Shown piece by piece: positions 39,221 through 52,092 of a stretch of 64,000 bases of DNA (within the stretch, counting starts at the first letter, position 1; every line of letters begins with the position of its first letter). The position numbers were made by a program, and so were the translations under genes. The DNA lies in NCBI GenBank assembly GCA_911728435.2, contig CAJVRQ020000074.1:124001-188000 (forward strand), in the 5' to 3' direction. Below the pieces are notes generated by a model. That model was given only the letters and a program-made list of their open reading frames with translations. It did no database searches and was not told where the DNA came from. The stretch is from Apoderus coryli (lineage: Eukaryota; Arthropoda; Insecta; Coleoptera; Attelabidae).

Positions 39221-40992
39221 TTACTTTTAAATTCTAAGTGAGAAAACAGCTTTTTGGGAGCCATTTGAACGTTTAATTCTAAATAACAAAATTTTAGTAA
39301 CAAAACGCGCTAATTCGTTCTAAATTGCTTATTTACGCTTAATCTAACTTATTTTCACTAATAAAATTTACTTTTAAATTCTAAGTGAGAAAACAGCTTT
39401 TTGGGAGCCATTTGAAAAGTTTAATTCTAAATAACAAAATTTTAGTAACAAAACGCGCTAAATCGTTCTAATTTGCTTTTTTATGCTTAATCTAATTTCT
39501 TTTGACTAATAAAATTTACTTTTAAATTCTAAGTGAGAAAACAGCTTTTTGGGAGCCATTTGAAAAGTTTAATTCTAATTAACAAAATTTTAGTAACAAT
39601 ACGCTCTAATTCGTTCTAAATTGCTTATTTACGCTTAACCTAACTTATTTTCACTAATAAAATTTACTTTTAAATTCTAAGTGAGAAAACAGCTTTTTGG
39701 GAGCCATTTGAAAAATTTAATTCTAATTAACAAAATTTTAGTAACAAAACGCTCTAATTCGTTCTAAATTGCTTATTTACGCTTAACCTAACTTATTTTC
39801 ACTAATAAAATTTACTTTTAAATTCTAAGTGAGAAAACAGCTTTTTGGGAGCCATTTGAAAAGTTTAATTCTAAATAACAAAATTTTAGTAACAAAACGC
39901 GCTAATTCGTTCTAAATTGCTTATTTACGCTTAATCTAATTTCTTTTGACTAATAAAATTAACTTTTAAATTCTAAGTGAGAAAACAGCTTTTTGGGAGC
40001 CATTTGAACGTTTAATTCTAAATATCAAAATTTTAGTAACAAAACGCGCTAATTCGTTCTAAATTGCTTATTTACGCTTAATCTAATTTCTTTTGACTAA
40101 TAAAATTAACTTTTAAATTCTAAGTGAGAAAACAGCTTTTTGGGAGCCATTTGAACGTTTAATTCTAAATATCAAAATTTTAGTAACAAAACGCTCTAAT
40201 ACGTTCTAAATTGCTTTTTTATGCTTAATCTAATTTCTTTTGACTAATAAAATTTACTTTTAAATTCTAAGTGAGAAAACAGCTTTTTGGGAGCCATTTG
40301 AACGTTTAATTCTAAATAACAAAATTTTAGTAACAAAACGCGCTAATTCGTTCTAAATTGCTAATTTACGCTTAATCTAACTTATTTTCACTAATAAAAT
40401 TTACTTTTAAATTCTAAGTGAGAAAACAGCTTTTTGGGAGCCATTTGAAAAGTTTAATTCTAAATAACAAAATTTTAGTAACAAAACGCGCTAAATCGTT
40501 CTAATTTGCTTTTTTATGCTTAATCTAATTTCTTTTGACTAATAAAATTTACTTTTAAATTCTAAGTGAGAAAACAGCTTTTTGGGAGCCATTTGAAAAG
40601 TTTAATTCTAAATAACAAAATTTTAGTAACAAAACGCTCTAATTCGTTCTAATTTGCTTTTTTATGCTTAATCTAATTTCTTTTGACTAATAAAATTTAC
40701 TTTTAAATTCTAAGTGAGAAAACAGCTTTTTGGGAGCCATTTGAAAAGTTTAATTCTAATTAACAAAATTTTAGTAACAAAACGCTCTAATTCGTTCTAA
40801 ATTGCTTATTTACGCTTAATCTAACTTATTTTCACTAATAAAATTTACTTTTAAATTCTAAGTGAGAAAACAGCTTTTTGGGAGCCATTTGAAAAGTTTA
40901 ATTCTAAATAACAAAATTTTAGTAACAAAACGCGCTAAATCGTTCTAATTTGCTTTTTTATGCTTAATCTAATTTCTTTTGACTAATAAAAT
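39073..40992 (+). repeat. Unit X-like series, variant copy
   Basis: N, B, A, C with ACAATACGCTC, an extra C with GAAAAATTTAATTC, an A/B mixture, two D-like monomers, B (GCTAATTTACGC), A, an A-like monomer, C and A, then F at 40993. This matches unit X at 25337 with one added C-like monomer, and as there it feeds directly into an F/E ladder. It forms the first part of a long-range copy of 25337-30208. Confidence 0.82.
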
Positions 40993-42614
40993 TAACTTTT
41001 ATATTCTAAGTGAGAAAACAGCTTTTTGGGAGCCATTTGAAAAGTTTAATTCTAAATAACAAAATTTTAGTAACAAAACGCTCTAATTCGTTCTAATTTG
41101 CTTTATTACGCTTAATCTAATTTCTTTTGACTAATAAAATTAACTTTTAAATTTTAAGTGAGAAAACAGCTTTTTGGGAGCCATTTGAACGTTTAATTCT
41201 AAATAACAAAATTTTAGTAACAAAACGCGCTAAATCGTTCTAATTTGCTTTTTTATGCTTAATCTAATTTCTTTTGACTAATAAAATTAACTTTTATATT
41301 CTAAGTGAGAAAACAGCTTTTTGGGAGCCATTTGAAAAGTTTAATTCTAAATAACAAAATTTTAGTAACAAAACGCTCTAATTCGTTCTAATTTGCTTTA
41401 TTACGCTTAATCTAATTTCTTTTGACTAATAAAATTAACTTTTAAATTTTAAGTGAGAAAACAGCTTTTTGGGAGCCATTTGAACGTTTAATTCTAAATA
41501 ACAAAATTTTAGTAACAAAACGCGCTAATTCGTTCTAATTTGCTTTTTTATGCTTAATCTAATTTCTTTTGACTAATAAAATTAACTTTTATATTCTAAG
41601 TGAGAAAACAGCTTTTTGGGAGCCATTTGAAAAGTTTAATTCTAAATAACAAAATTTTAGTAACAAAACGCTCTAATTCGTTCTAATTTGCTTTATTACG
41701 CTTAATCTAATTTCTTTTGACTAATAAAATTAACTTTTAAATTTTAAGTGAGAAAACAGCTTTTTGGGAGCCATTTGAACGTTTAATTCTAAATAACAAA
41801 ATTTTAGTAACAAAACGCGCTAATTCGTTCTAAATTGCTTATTTACGCTTAATCTAACTTATTTTCACTAATAAAATTTACTTTTAAATTCTAAGTGAGA
41901 AAACAGCTTTTTGGGAGCCATTTGAACGTTTAATTCTAAATAACAAAATTTTAGTAACAAAACGCGCTAAATCGTTCTAATTTGCTTTTTTATGCTTAAT
42001 CTAATTTCTTTTGACTAATAAAATTAACTTTTATATTCTAAGTGAGAAAACAGCTTTTTGGGAGCCATTTGAAAAGTTTAATTCTAAATAACAAAATTTT
42101 AGTAACAAAACGCTCTAATTCGTTCTAATTTGCTTTATTACGCTTAATCTAATTTCTTTTGACTAATAAAATTAACTTTTAAATTTTAAGTGAGAAAACA
42201 GCTTTTTGGGAGCCATTTGAACGTTTAATTCTAAATAACAAAATTTTAGTAACAAAACGCGCTAAATCGTTCTAATTCGCTTTTTTATGCTTAATCTAAT
42301 TTCTTTTGACTAATAAAATTAACTTTTATATTCTAAGTGAGAAAACAGCTTTTTGGGAGCCATTTGAAAAGTTTAATTCTAAATAACAAAATTTTAGTAA
42401 CAAAACGCTCTAATTCGTTCTAATTTGCTTTATTACGCTTAATCTAATTTCTTTTGACTAATAAAATTAACTTTTAAATTTTAAGTGAGAAAACAGCTTT
42501 TTGGGAGCCATTTGAACGTTTAATTCTAAATAACAAAATTTTAGTAACAAAACGCGCTAATTCGTTCTAAATTGCTTATTTACGCTTAATCTAACTTATT
42601 TTCACTAATAAAAT
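40993..42614 (+). repeat. F/E dimer ladder, second copy (11 monomers)
   Basis: F starts at 40993; E starts at 41141, 41436, 41731, 42173 and 42468 (295-bp steps, with one 442-bp step at the same relative place as in the first ladder). The length of 1622 bp is one 295-bp dimer less than 27108-29024. The E at 41436 has CGCGCTAATTCG, and the last E has a B-type 3' half. Confidence 0.9.
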
Positions 42615-43501
42615 TTACTTTTAAATTCTAAGTGAGAAAACAGCTTTTTGGGAGCCATTTGAAAAGTTTAATTCTAAATAACAAAATTTTAGTAACAAAA
42701 CGCGCTAAATCGTTCTAATTTGCTTTTTTATGCTTAATCTAATTTCTTTTGACTAATAAAATTTACTTTTAAATTCTAAGTGAGAAAACAGCTTTTTGGG
42801 AGCCATTTGAAAAGTTTAATTCTAATTAACAAAATTTTAGTAACAAAACGCTCTAATTCGTTCTAAATTGCTTATTTACGCTTAACCTAACTTATTTTCA
42901 CTAATAAAATTTACTTTTAAATTCTAAGTGAGAAAACAGCTTTTTGGGAGCCATTTGAAAAGTTTAATTCTAAATAACAAAATTTTAGTAACAAAACGCG
43001 CTAAATCGTTCTAATTTGCTTTTTTATGCTTAATCTAATTTCTTTTGACTAATAAAATTTACTTTTAAATTCTAAGTGAGAAAACAGCTTTTTGGGAGCC
43101 ATTTGAAAAGTTTAATTCTAATTAACAAAATTTTAGTAACAAAACGCTCTAATTCGTTCTAATTTGCTTTTTTACGCTTAATCTAATTTCTTTTGACTAA
43201 TAAAATTAACTTTTAAATTCTAAGTGAGAAAACAGCTTTTTGGGAGCCATTTGAACGTTTAATTCTAAATAACAAAATTTTAGTAACAAAACGCGCTAAT
43301 TCGTTCTAAATTGCTTATTTACGCTTAATCTAACTTATTTTCACTAATAAAATTTACTTTTAAATTCTAAGTGAGAAAACAGCTTTTTGGGAGCCATTTG
43401 AAAAGTTTAATTCTAAATAACAAAATTTTAGTAACAAAACGCGCTAAATCGTTCTAATTTGCTTTTTTATGCTTAATCTAATTTCTTTTGACTAATAAAA
43501 T
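42615..43501 (+). repeat. Satellite link A, C, A, C, B, A
   Basis: Six monomers between the second F/E ladder and the next cassette. The corresponding stretch after the first ladder (29025-29616) has four, so two monomers were gained here or lost there. No gene. Confidence 0.85.
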
Positions 43502-44241
43502 TTACTTTTATATTCTAAGTGAGAAAACAGCTTTTTGGGAGCCATTTGAAAAGTTTAATTCTAAATAACAAAATTTTAGTAACAAAACGCTCTAATTGGT
43601 TCTTATTTGCTTTTTTATGCTTAATCTAATTTCTTTTGACTAATAAAATTTACTTTTAAATTCTAAGTGAGAAAACAGCTTTTTGGGAGCCATTTGAAAA
43701 GTTTAATTCTAATTAACAAAATTTTAGTAAAAAAACGCTCTAATTCGTTCTAATTTGCTTTTTTATGCTTAATCTAATTTCTTTTGACTAATAAAATTTA
43801 CTTTCAAATTCTAAGTGAGAAAACAGCTTTTTGGGAGCCATTTGAAAAGTTCAATTCTAAATAACAAAATTTTAGTAACAAAACGCGCTAAATCGTTCTA
43901 ATTTGCTTTTTTATGTTTAATCTAATTTCTTTAGACTAATAGAATTTACTTTTAATTTCTAAGTGAGAAAACAGTTTTTTGGGAGCCATTTGAAACGTTT
44001 AATTCTAAATAACAATATTTTAGTAACAAAACGCGCTAATTCGTTCTAAATTGCTTATTTACGCTTAATCTAACTTATTTTCACTAATAAAATTTACTTT
44101 TAAATTCTAAGTGAGGAAACAGCTTTTTGGGAGCCATTTGAAACGTTTAATTCTAAATAACAAAATTTTAGTAACAAACCGTGCTAATTCGTTTTAAATT
44201 GCTTATTTACGCTTAATCTAACTTATTTTCACTAATAAAAT
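43502..44241 (+). repeat. Landmark cassette J-K-L-M-N
   Basis: J has GTTCTTATTTGC, as in the cassettes at 29617 and 31686. M starts at 43946. N reads ACAAACCGTGC, a CpG-to-TpG change relative to ACAAACCGCGC. Spacing to the preceding M is 5021 bp. Confidence 0.9.
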
Positions 44242-45742
44242 TTACTTTTAAATTCTAAGTGAGAAAACAGCTTTTTGGGAGCCATTTGAACGTTTAATTC
44301 TAAATAACAAAATTTTAGTAACAAAACGCGCTAATTCGTTCTAAATTGCTTATTTACGCTTAATCTAACTTATTTTCACTAATAAAATTTACTTTTAAAT
44401 TCTAAGTGAGAAAACAGCTTTTTGGGAGCCATTTGAAAAGTTTAATTCTAAATAACAAAATTTTAGTAACAAAACGCGCTAAATCGTTCTATTTGCTTTT
44501 TTATGCTTAATCTAATTTCTTTTGACTAATAAAATTTACTTTTAAATTCTAAGTGAGAAAACCGCTTTTTGGGAGCCATTTGAAAAGTTTAATTCTAATT
44601 AACAAAATTTTAGTAACAAAACGCTCTAATTCGTTCTAAATTGCTTATTTACGCTTAACCTAACTTATTTTCACTAATAAAATTTACTTTTAAATTCTAA
44701 GTGAGAAAACAGCTTTTTGGGAGCCATTTGAAAAGTTTAATTCTAAATAACAAAATTTTAGTAACAAAACGCGCTAAATCGTTCTAATTTACTTTTTTAT
44801 GCTTAATCTAATTTCTTTTGACTAATAAAATTTACTTTTAAATTCTAAGTGAGAAAACAGCTTTTTGGGAGCCATTTGAAAAGTTTAATTCTAATTAACA
44901 AAATTTTAGTAACAAAACGCTCTAATTCGTTCTAATTTGCTTTTTTACGCTTAATCTAATTTCTTTTGACTAATAAAATTAACTTTTAAATTAGAATTTG
45001 CTGCTGTTTTCTCACTTAGAAGTGAGAAAACAGCTTTTTGGGAGCCATTTGAACGTTTAATTCTAATTAACAAAATTTTAGTAACAAAACGCTCTAATTC
45101 GTTCTAAATTGCTTATTTACGCTTAACCTAACTTATTTTCACTAATAAAATTTACTTTTAAATTCTAAGTGAGAAAACAGCTTTTTGGGAGCCATTTGAA
45201 AAGTTTAATTCTAAATAACAAAATTTTAGTAACAAAACGCGCTAAATCGTTCTAATTTGCTTTTTTATGCTTAATCTAATTTCTTTTGACTAATAAAATT
45301 TACTTTTAAATTCTAAGTGAGAAAACAGCTTTTTGGGAGCCATTTGAAAAGTTTAATTCTAATTAACAAAATTTTAGTAACAAAACGCTCTAATTCGTTC
45401 TAATTTGCTTTTTTACGCTTAATCTAATTTCTTTTGACTAATAAAATTAACTTTTAAATTCTAAGTGAGAAAACAGCTTTTTGGGAGCCATTTGAACGTT
45501 TAATTCTAAATAACAAAATTTTAGTAACAAAACGCGCTAATTCGTTCTAAATTGCTTATTTACGCTTAATCTAACTTATTTTCACTAATAAAATTTACTT
45601 TTAAATTCTAAGTGAGAAAACAGCTTTTTGAGAGCCATTTGAAAAGTTTAATTCTAAATAACAAAATTTTAGTAACAAAACGCGCTAAATCGTTCTAATT
45701 TGCTTTTTTATGCTTAATCTAATTTCTTTTGACTAATAAAAT
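44242..45742 (+). repeat. Satellite link containing the fold-back monomer
   Basis: Ten monomers of A, B and C type. The second has lost one A (GTTCTATTTGC, about 44491). The sixth (44980-45151) carries the inverted segment described separately. The last A has TTGAGAGCC, also seen at 33644. No gene. Confidence 0.85.
44980..45151 (+). repeat. 172-bp monomer with a fold-back inverted insertion
   Basis: A 147-bp type monomer enlarged by 25 bp. After TTTTAAATT, the usual CT is replaced by 27 bp (44993-45019), most of which is the reverse complement of the monomer's own 5' region: GCTGTTTTCTCACTT (45003-45017) mirrors AAGTGAGAAAACAGC (45020-45034) perfectly over 15 bp across a 2-base AG spacer. 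AGAATTT, the complement of AAATTCT, stands at the left edge, followed by an extra GCT. This could form a tight hairpin or cruciform. A strand switch during replication or repair explains it; an assembly error is possible. It is the only inverted satellite sequence found. Confidence 0.93.
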
Positions 45743-46482
45743 TTACTTTTATATTCTAAGTGAGAAAACAGCTTTTTGGGAGCCATTTGAAAAGTTTAAT
45801 TCTAAATAACAAAATTTTAGTAACAAAACGCTCTAATTGGTTCTAATTTGCTTTTTTATGCTTAATCTAATTTCATTTGACTAATAAAATTTACTTTTAA
45901 ATTCTAAGTGAGAAAACAGCTTTTTGGGAGCCATTTGAAAAGTTTAATTCTAATTAACAAAATTTTAGTAAAAAAACGCTCTAATTCGTTCTAATTTGCT
46001 TTTTTATGCTTAATCTAATTTCTTTTGACTAATAAAATTTACTTTTAAATTCTAAGTGAGAAAACAGCTTTTTGGGAGCCATTTGAAAAGTTCAATTCTA
46101 AATAACAAAATTTTAGTAACAAAACGCGCTAAATCGTTCTAATTTGCTTTTTTATGTTTAATCTAATTTCTTTAGACTAATAGAATTTACTTTTAATTTC
46201 TAAGTGAGAAAACAGCTTTTTGGGAGCCATTTGAAACGTTTAATTCTAAATAACAATATTTTAGTAACAAAACGCGCTAATTCGTTCTAAATTGCTTATT
46301 TACGCTTAATCTAACTTATTTTCACTAATAAAATTTACTTTTAAATTCTAAGTGAGGAAACAGCTTTTTGGGAGCCATTTGAAACGTTTAATTCTAAATA
46401 ACAAAATTTTAGTAACAAACCGCGCTAATTCGTTTTAAATTGCTTATTTACGCGTAATCTAACTTATTTTCACTAATAAAAT
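45743..46482 (+). repeat. Landmark cassette J-K-L-M-N; M with reverted T6
   Basis: M starts at 46187 and keeps TTTAATTTC and CAATATTTTAG but reads CAGCTTTTTGGG, lacking the usual T6 of M. This is a reversion or a short conversion tract. J has CATTTGAC near its end. N has CGCGTAATC instead of CGCTTAATC. Confidence 0.88.
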
Positions 46483-49284
46483 TTACTTTTAAATTCTAAG
46501 TGAGAAAACAGCTTTTTGGGAGCCATTTGAACGTTTAATACTAAATAACAAAATTTTAGTAACAAAACGCGCTAATTCGTTCTAAATTGCTTATTTACGC
46601 TTAATCTAACTTATTTTCACTAATAAAATTTACTTTTAAATTCTAAGTGAGAAAACAGCTTTTTGGGAGCCATTTGAAAAGTTTAATTCTAAATAACAAA
46701 ATTTTAGTAACAAAACGCGCTAAATCGTTTTAATTTGCTTTTTTATGCTTAATCTAATTTCTTTAGACTAATAAAATTTACTTTTAAATTCTAAGTGAGA
46801 AAACAGCTTTTTGGCAGCCATTTGAACGTTTAATTCTAAATAACAAAATTTTAGTAAAAAAACGCGCTAATTCGTTCTAAATTGCTTATTTACGCTTAAT
46901 CTAACTTATTTTCACTAATAAAATTTACTTTTAAATTCTAAGTGAGAAAACAGCTTTTTGGGAGCCATTTGAAAAGTTTAATTCTAAATAACAAAATTTT
47001 AGTAACCAAACGCGCTAATTCGTTCTAAATTGCTTATTTACGCTTAATCTAATTTCTTTTGACTAATAAAATTAACTTTTAAATTCTAAGTGAGAAAACA
47101 GCTTTTTGGGAGCCATTTGAACGTTTAATTCTAAATATCAAAATTTTAGTAACAAAACGCTCTAATACGTTCTAAATTGCTTTTTTATGCTTAATCTAAT
47201 TTCTTTTGACTAATAAAATTTACTGTTAAATTCTAAGTGAGAAAACAGCTTTTTGGGAGCCATTTGAACGTTTAATTCTAAATAACAAAATTTTAGTAAC
47301 AAAACGCGCTAATTCGTTCTAAATTGCTAATTTACGCTTAATCTAACTTATTTTCACTAATAAAATTTACTTTTAAATTCTAAGTGAGAAAACAGCTTTT
47401 TGGGAGCCATTTGAAAAGTTTACTTCTAAATAACAAAATTTTAGTAACAAAACGCGCTAAATCGTTCTAATTTGCTTTTTTATGCTTAATCTAATTTCTT
47501 TTGACCAATAAAATTTACTTTTAAATTCTAAGTGAGAAAACAGCTTTTTGGGAGCCATTTGAAAAGTTTAATTCTAAATAACAAAATTTTAGTAACAAAA
47601 CGCGCTAAATCGTTTTAATTTGCTTTTTTATGCTTAATCTAATTTCTTTAGACTAATAAAATTTACTTTTAAATTCTAAGTGAGAAAACAGCTTTTTGGC
47701 AGCCATTTGAACGTTTAATTCTAAATAACAAAATTTTAGTAAAAAAACGCGCTAATTCGTTCTAAATTGCTTATTTACGCTTAATCTAACTTATTTTCAC
47801 TAATAAAATTTACTTTTAAATTCTAAGTGAGAAAACAGCTTTTTGGGAGCCATTTGAAAAGTTTAATTCTAAATAACAAAATTTTAGTAACAAAACGCGC
47901 TAATTCGTTCTAAATTGCTTATTTACGCTTAATCTAATTTCTTTTGAATAATAAAATTAACTTTTAAATTCTAAGTGAGAAAACAGCTTTTTGGGAGCCA
48001 TTTGAACGTTTAATTCTAAATATCAAAATTTTAGTAACAAAACGCTCTAATACGTTCTAAATTGCTTTTTTATGCTTAATCTAATTTCTTTTGACTAATA
48101 AAATTTACTTTTAAATTCTAAGTGAGAAAACAGCTTTTTGGGAGCCATTTGAACGTTTAATTCTAAATAACAAAATTTTAGTAACAAAACGCGCTAATTC
48201 GTTCAAAATTGCTAATTTACGCTTAATCTAACTTATTTTCACTAATAAAATTTACTTTTAAATTCTAAGTGAGAAAACAGCTTTTTGGGAGCCATTTGAA
48301 AAGTTTAATTCTAAATAACAAAATTTTAGTAACAAAACGCGCTAAATCGTTCTAATTTGCTTTTTTATGCTTAATCTAATTTCTTTTGACCAATAAAATT
48401 TACTTTTAAATTCTAAGTGAGAAAACAGCTTTTTGGGAGCCATTTGAAAAGTTTAATTCTAAATAACAAAATTTTAGTAACAAAACGCTCTAATTCGTTC
48501 TAATTTGCTTTTTTATGCTTAATCTAATTTCTTTTGACTAATAAAATTTACTTTTAAATTCTAAGTGAGAAAACAGCTTTTTGGGAGCCATTTGAAAAGT
48601 TTAATTCTAATTAACAAAATTTTAGTAACAAAACGCTCTAATTCGTTCTAAATTGCTTATTTACGCTTAATCTAACTTATTTTCACTAATAAAATTTACT
48701 TTTAAATTCTAAGTGAGAAAACAGCTTTTTGGGAGCCATTTGAAAAGTTTAATTCTAAATAACAAAATTTTAGTAACAAAACGCGCTAAATCGTTCTAAT
48801 TTGCTTTTTTATGCTTAATCTAATTTCTTTTGACTAATAAAATTAACTTTTAAATTCTAAGTGAGAAAACAGCTTTTTGGGAGCCATTTGAACGTTTAAT
48901 TCTAAATAACAAAATTTTAGTAACAAAACGCTCTAATTCGTTCTAATTTGCTTTTTTACGCTTAATCTAATTTCTTTTGACTAATAAAATTAACTTTTAA
49001 ATTCTAAGTGAGAAAACAGCTTTTTGGGAGCCATTTGAACGTTTAATTCTAAATAACAAAATTTTAGTAACAAAACGCGCTAATTCGTTCTAAATTGCTT
49101 TTTTACGCTTAATCTAATTTCTTTTGACTAATAAAATTAACTTTTAAATTCTAAGTGAGAAAACAGCTTTTTGGGAGCCATTTGAACGTTTAATTCTAAA
49201 TAACAAAATTTTAGTAACAAAACGCGCTAATTCGTTCTAAATTGCTTATTTACGCTTAATCTAACTTATTTTCACTAATAAAAT
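46483..49284 (+). repeat. Mosaic block of B, A, P, D and C monomers, related to the first 17 kb
   Basis: The order B (AATACTAAATAAC), A ending CTTTAGAC, P, A/B, D, B (GCTAATTTACGC) and A (GAAAAGTTTACTTC) reproduces series seen repeatedly before 17 kb. The rare CGTTCAAAATTGC at 48205 also occurs at 9519 and 13704. The P-A/B-D-B motif occurs twice here (near 46814 and 47698). No gene. Confidence 0.83.
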
Positions 49285-50468
49285 TTACTTTTAAATTCTA
49301 AGTGAGAAAACAGCTTTTTGGGAGCCATTTGAAAAGTTTAATTCTAAATAACAAAATTTTAGTAACAAAACGCTCTAATTGGTTCTAATTTGCTTTTTTA
49401 TGCTTAATCTAATTTCTTTTGACTAATAAAATTTACTTTTAAATTCTAAGTGAGAAAACAGCTTTTTGGGAGCCATTTGAAAAGTTTAATTCTAATTAAC
49501 AAAATTTTAGTAAAAAAACGCTCTAATTCGTTCTAATTTGCTTTTTTATGCTTAATCTAATTTCTTTTGACTAATAAAATTTACTTTTAAATTCTAAGTG
49601 AGAAAACAGCTTTTTGGGAGCCATTTGAAAAGTTCAATTCTAAATAACAAAATTTTAGTAACAAAACGCGCTAAATCGTTCTAATTTGCTTTTTTATGCT
49701 TAATCTAATTTCTTTTGACTAATAAAATTTACTTTTATATTCTAAGTGAGAAAACAGCTTTTTGGGAGCCATTTGAAAAGTTTAATTCTAAATAACAAAA
49801 TTTTAGTAACAAAACGCTCTAATTGGTTCTAATTTGCTTTTTTATGCTTAATCTAATTTCTTTTGACTAATAAAATTTACTTTTAAATTCTAAGTGAGAA
49901 AACAGCTTTTTGGGAGCCATTTGAAAAGTTTAATTCTAACTAACAAAATTTTAGTAAAAAAACGCTCTAATTCGTTCTAATTTGCTTTTTTATGCTTAAT
50001 CTAATTTCTTTTGACTAATAAAATTTACTTTTAAATTCTAAGTGAGAAAACAGCTTTTTGGGAGCCATTTGAAAAGTTCAATTCTAAATAACAAAATTTT
50101 AGTAACAAAACGCGCTAAATCGTTCTAATTTGCTTTTTTATGTTTAATCTAATTTCTTTAGACTAATAGAATTTACTTTTAATTTCTAAGTGAGAAAACA
50201 GTTTTTTGGGAGCCATTTGAAACGTTTAATTCTAAATAACAATATTTTAGTAACAAAACGCGCTAATTCGTTCTAAATTGCTTATTTACGCTTAATCTAA
50301 CTTATTTTCACTAATAAAATTTACTTTTAAATTCTAAGTGAGGAAACAGCTTTTTGGGAGCCATTTGAAACGTTTAATTCTAAATAACAAAATTTTAGTA
50401 ACAAACCGCGCTAATTCGTTTTAAATTGCTTATTTACGCTTAATCTAACTTATTTTCACTAATAAAAT
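49285..50468 (+). repeat. Doubled landmark cassette J-K-L'-J-K-L-M-N
   Basis: J-K occurs twice 444 bp apart (J at 49285 and 49729). The first J has an ordinary TTTTAAATTC start but the J-specific CTAATTGGTTC. The first L (49581-49728) has AAGTTCAATTC but an A-type 3' half (ATGCTTAATC, CTTTTGAC, AATAAAAT). The second L is complete and precedes M (50173). The second K reads CTAACTAAC. A one-period misaligned exchange with a breakpoint inside L accounts for this. Confidence 0.88.
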
Positions 50469-52092
50469 TTACTTTTAAATTCTAAGTGAGAAAACAGCTT
50501 TTTGGGAGCCATTTGAACGTTTAATTCTAAATAACAAAATTTTAGTAACAAAACGTGCTAATTCGTTCTAAATTGCTTATTTACGCTTAATCTATCTTAT
50601 TTTCACTAATAAAATTTACTTTTAAATTCTAAGTGAGAAAACAGCTTTTTGGGAGCCATTTGAAAAGTTTAATTCTAAATAACAAAATTTTAGTAACAAA
50701 ACGCGCTAAATCGTTTTAATTTGCTTTTTTATGCTTAATCTAATTTCTTTAGACTAATAAAATTTACTTTTAAATTCTAAGTGAGAAAACAGCTTTTTGG
50801 CAGCCATTTGAACGTTTAATTCTAAATAACAAAATTTTAGTAAAAAAACGCGCTAATTCGTTCTAAATTGCTTATTTACGCTTAATCTAACTTATTTTCA
50901 CTAATAAAATTTACTTTTAAATTCTAAGTGAGAAAACAGCTTTTTGGGAGCCATTTGAAAAGTTTAATTCTAAATAACAAAATTTTAGTAACAAAACGCG
51001 CTAATTCGTTCTAAATTGCTTATTTACGCTTAATCTAATTTCTTTTGACTAATAAAATTAACTTTTAAATTCTAAGTGAGAAAACAGCTTTTTGGGAGCC
51101 ATTTGAACGTTTAATTCTAAATATCAAAATTTTAGTAACAAAACGCTCTAATACTTTCTAAATTGCTTTTTTATGCTTAATCTAATTTCTTTTGACTAAT
51201 AAAATTTACTTTTAAATTCTAAGTGAGAAAACAGCTTTTTGGGAGCCATTTGAACGTTTAATTCTAAATAACAAAATTTTAGTAACAAAACGCGCTAATT
51301 CGTTCTAAATTGCTTATTTACGCTTAATCTAACTTATTTTCACTAATAAAATTTACTTTTAAATTCTAAGTGAGAAAACAGCTTTTTGGGAGCCATTTGA
51401 AAAGTTTAATTCTAAATAACAAAATTTTAGTAACTAAACGCGCTAAATCGTTCTAATTTGCTTTTTTATGCTTAATCTAATTTCTTTTGACCAATAAAAT
51501 TTACTTTTAAATTCTAAGTGAGAAAACAGCTTTTTGGGAGCCATTTGAAAAGTTTAATTCTAAATAACAAAATTTTAGTAACAAAACGCTCTAATTCGTT
51601 CTAATTTGCTTTTTTATGCTTAATCTAATTTGTTTTGACTAATAAAATTTACTTTTATATTCTAAGTGAGAAAACAGCTTTTTGGGAGCCATTTGAAAAG
51701 TTTAATTCTAAATAACAAAATTTTAGTAACAAAACGCTCTAATTCGTTCTAATTTGCTTTTTTATGCTTAATCTAATTTCTTTTGACTAATAAAATTTAC
51801 TTTTAAATTCTAAGTGAGAAAACAGCTTTTTGGGAGCCATTTGAAAAGTTTAATTCTAATTAACAAAATTTTAGTAACAAAACGCTCTAATTCGTTCTAA
51901 ATTGCTTATTTACGCTTAATCTAACTTATTTTCACTAATAAAATTTACTTTTAAATTCTAAGTGAGAAAACAGCTTTTTGGGAGCCATTTGAAAAGTTTA
52001 ATTCTAATTAACAAAATTTTAGTAACAAAACGCTCTAATTCGTTCTAATTTGCTTTTTTACGCTTAATCTAATTTCTTTTGACTAATAAAAT
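50469..52092 (+). repeat. Satellite link of B, A, P, A/B, D and C monomers
   Basis: Eleven satellite monomers with P near 50800 and a D with CTAATACTTTC near 51150. One A monomer reads GTAACTAAACGCG near 51430, and another ends CTAATTTGTTTTGAC near 51630, a variant also present near 1310 and 1610. No gene. Confidence 0.82.

Noticed and set aside
44980..45151. Transposon insertion at the fold-back
   Set aside because: The extra 27 bp derive from the monomer itself in reverse complement. There is no foreign sequence and no terminal inverted repeat pair around cargo.
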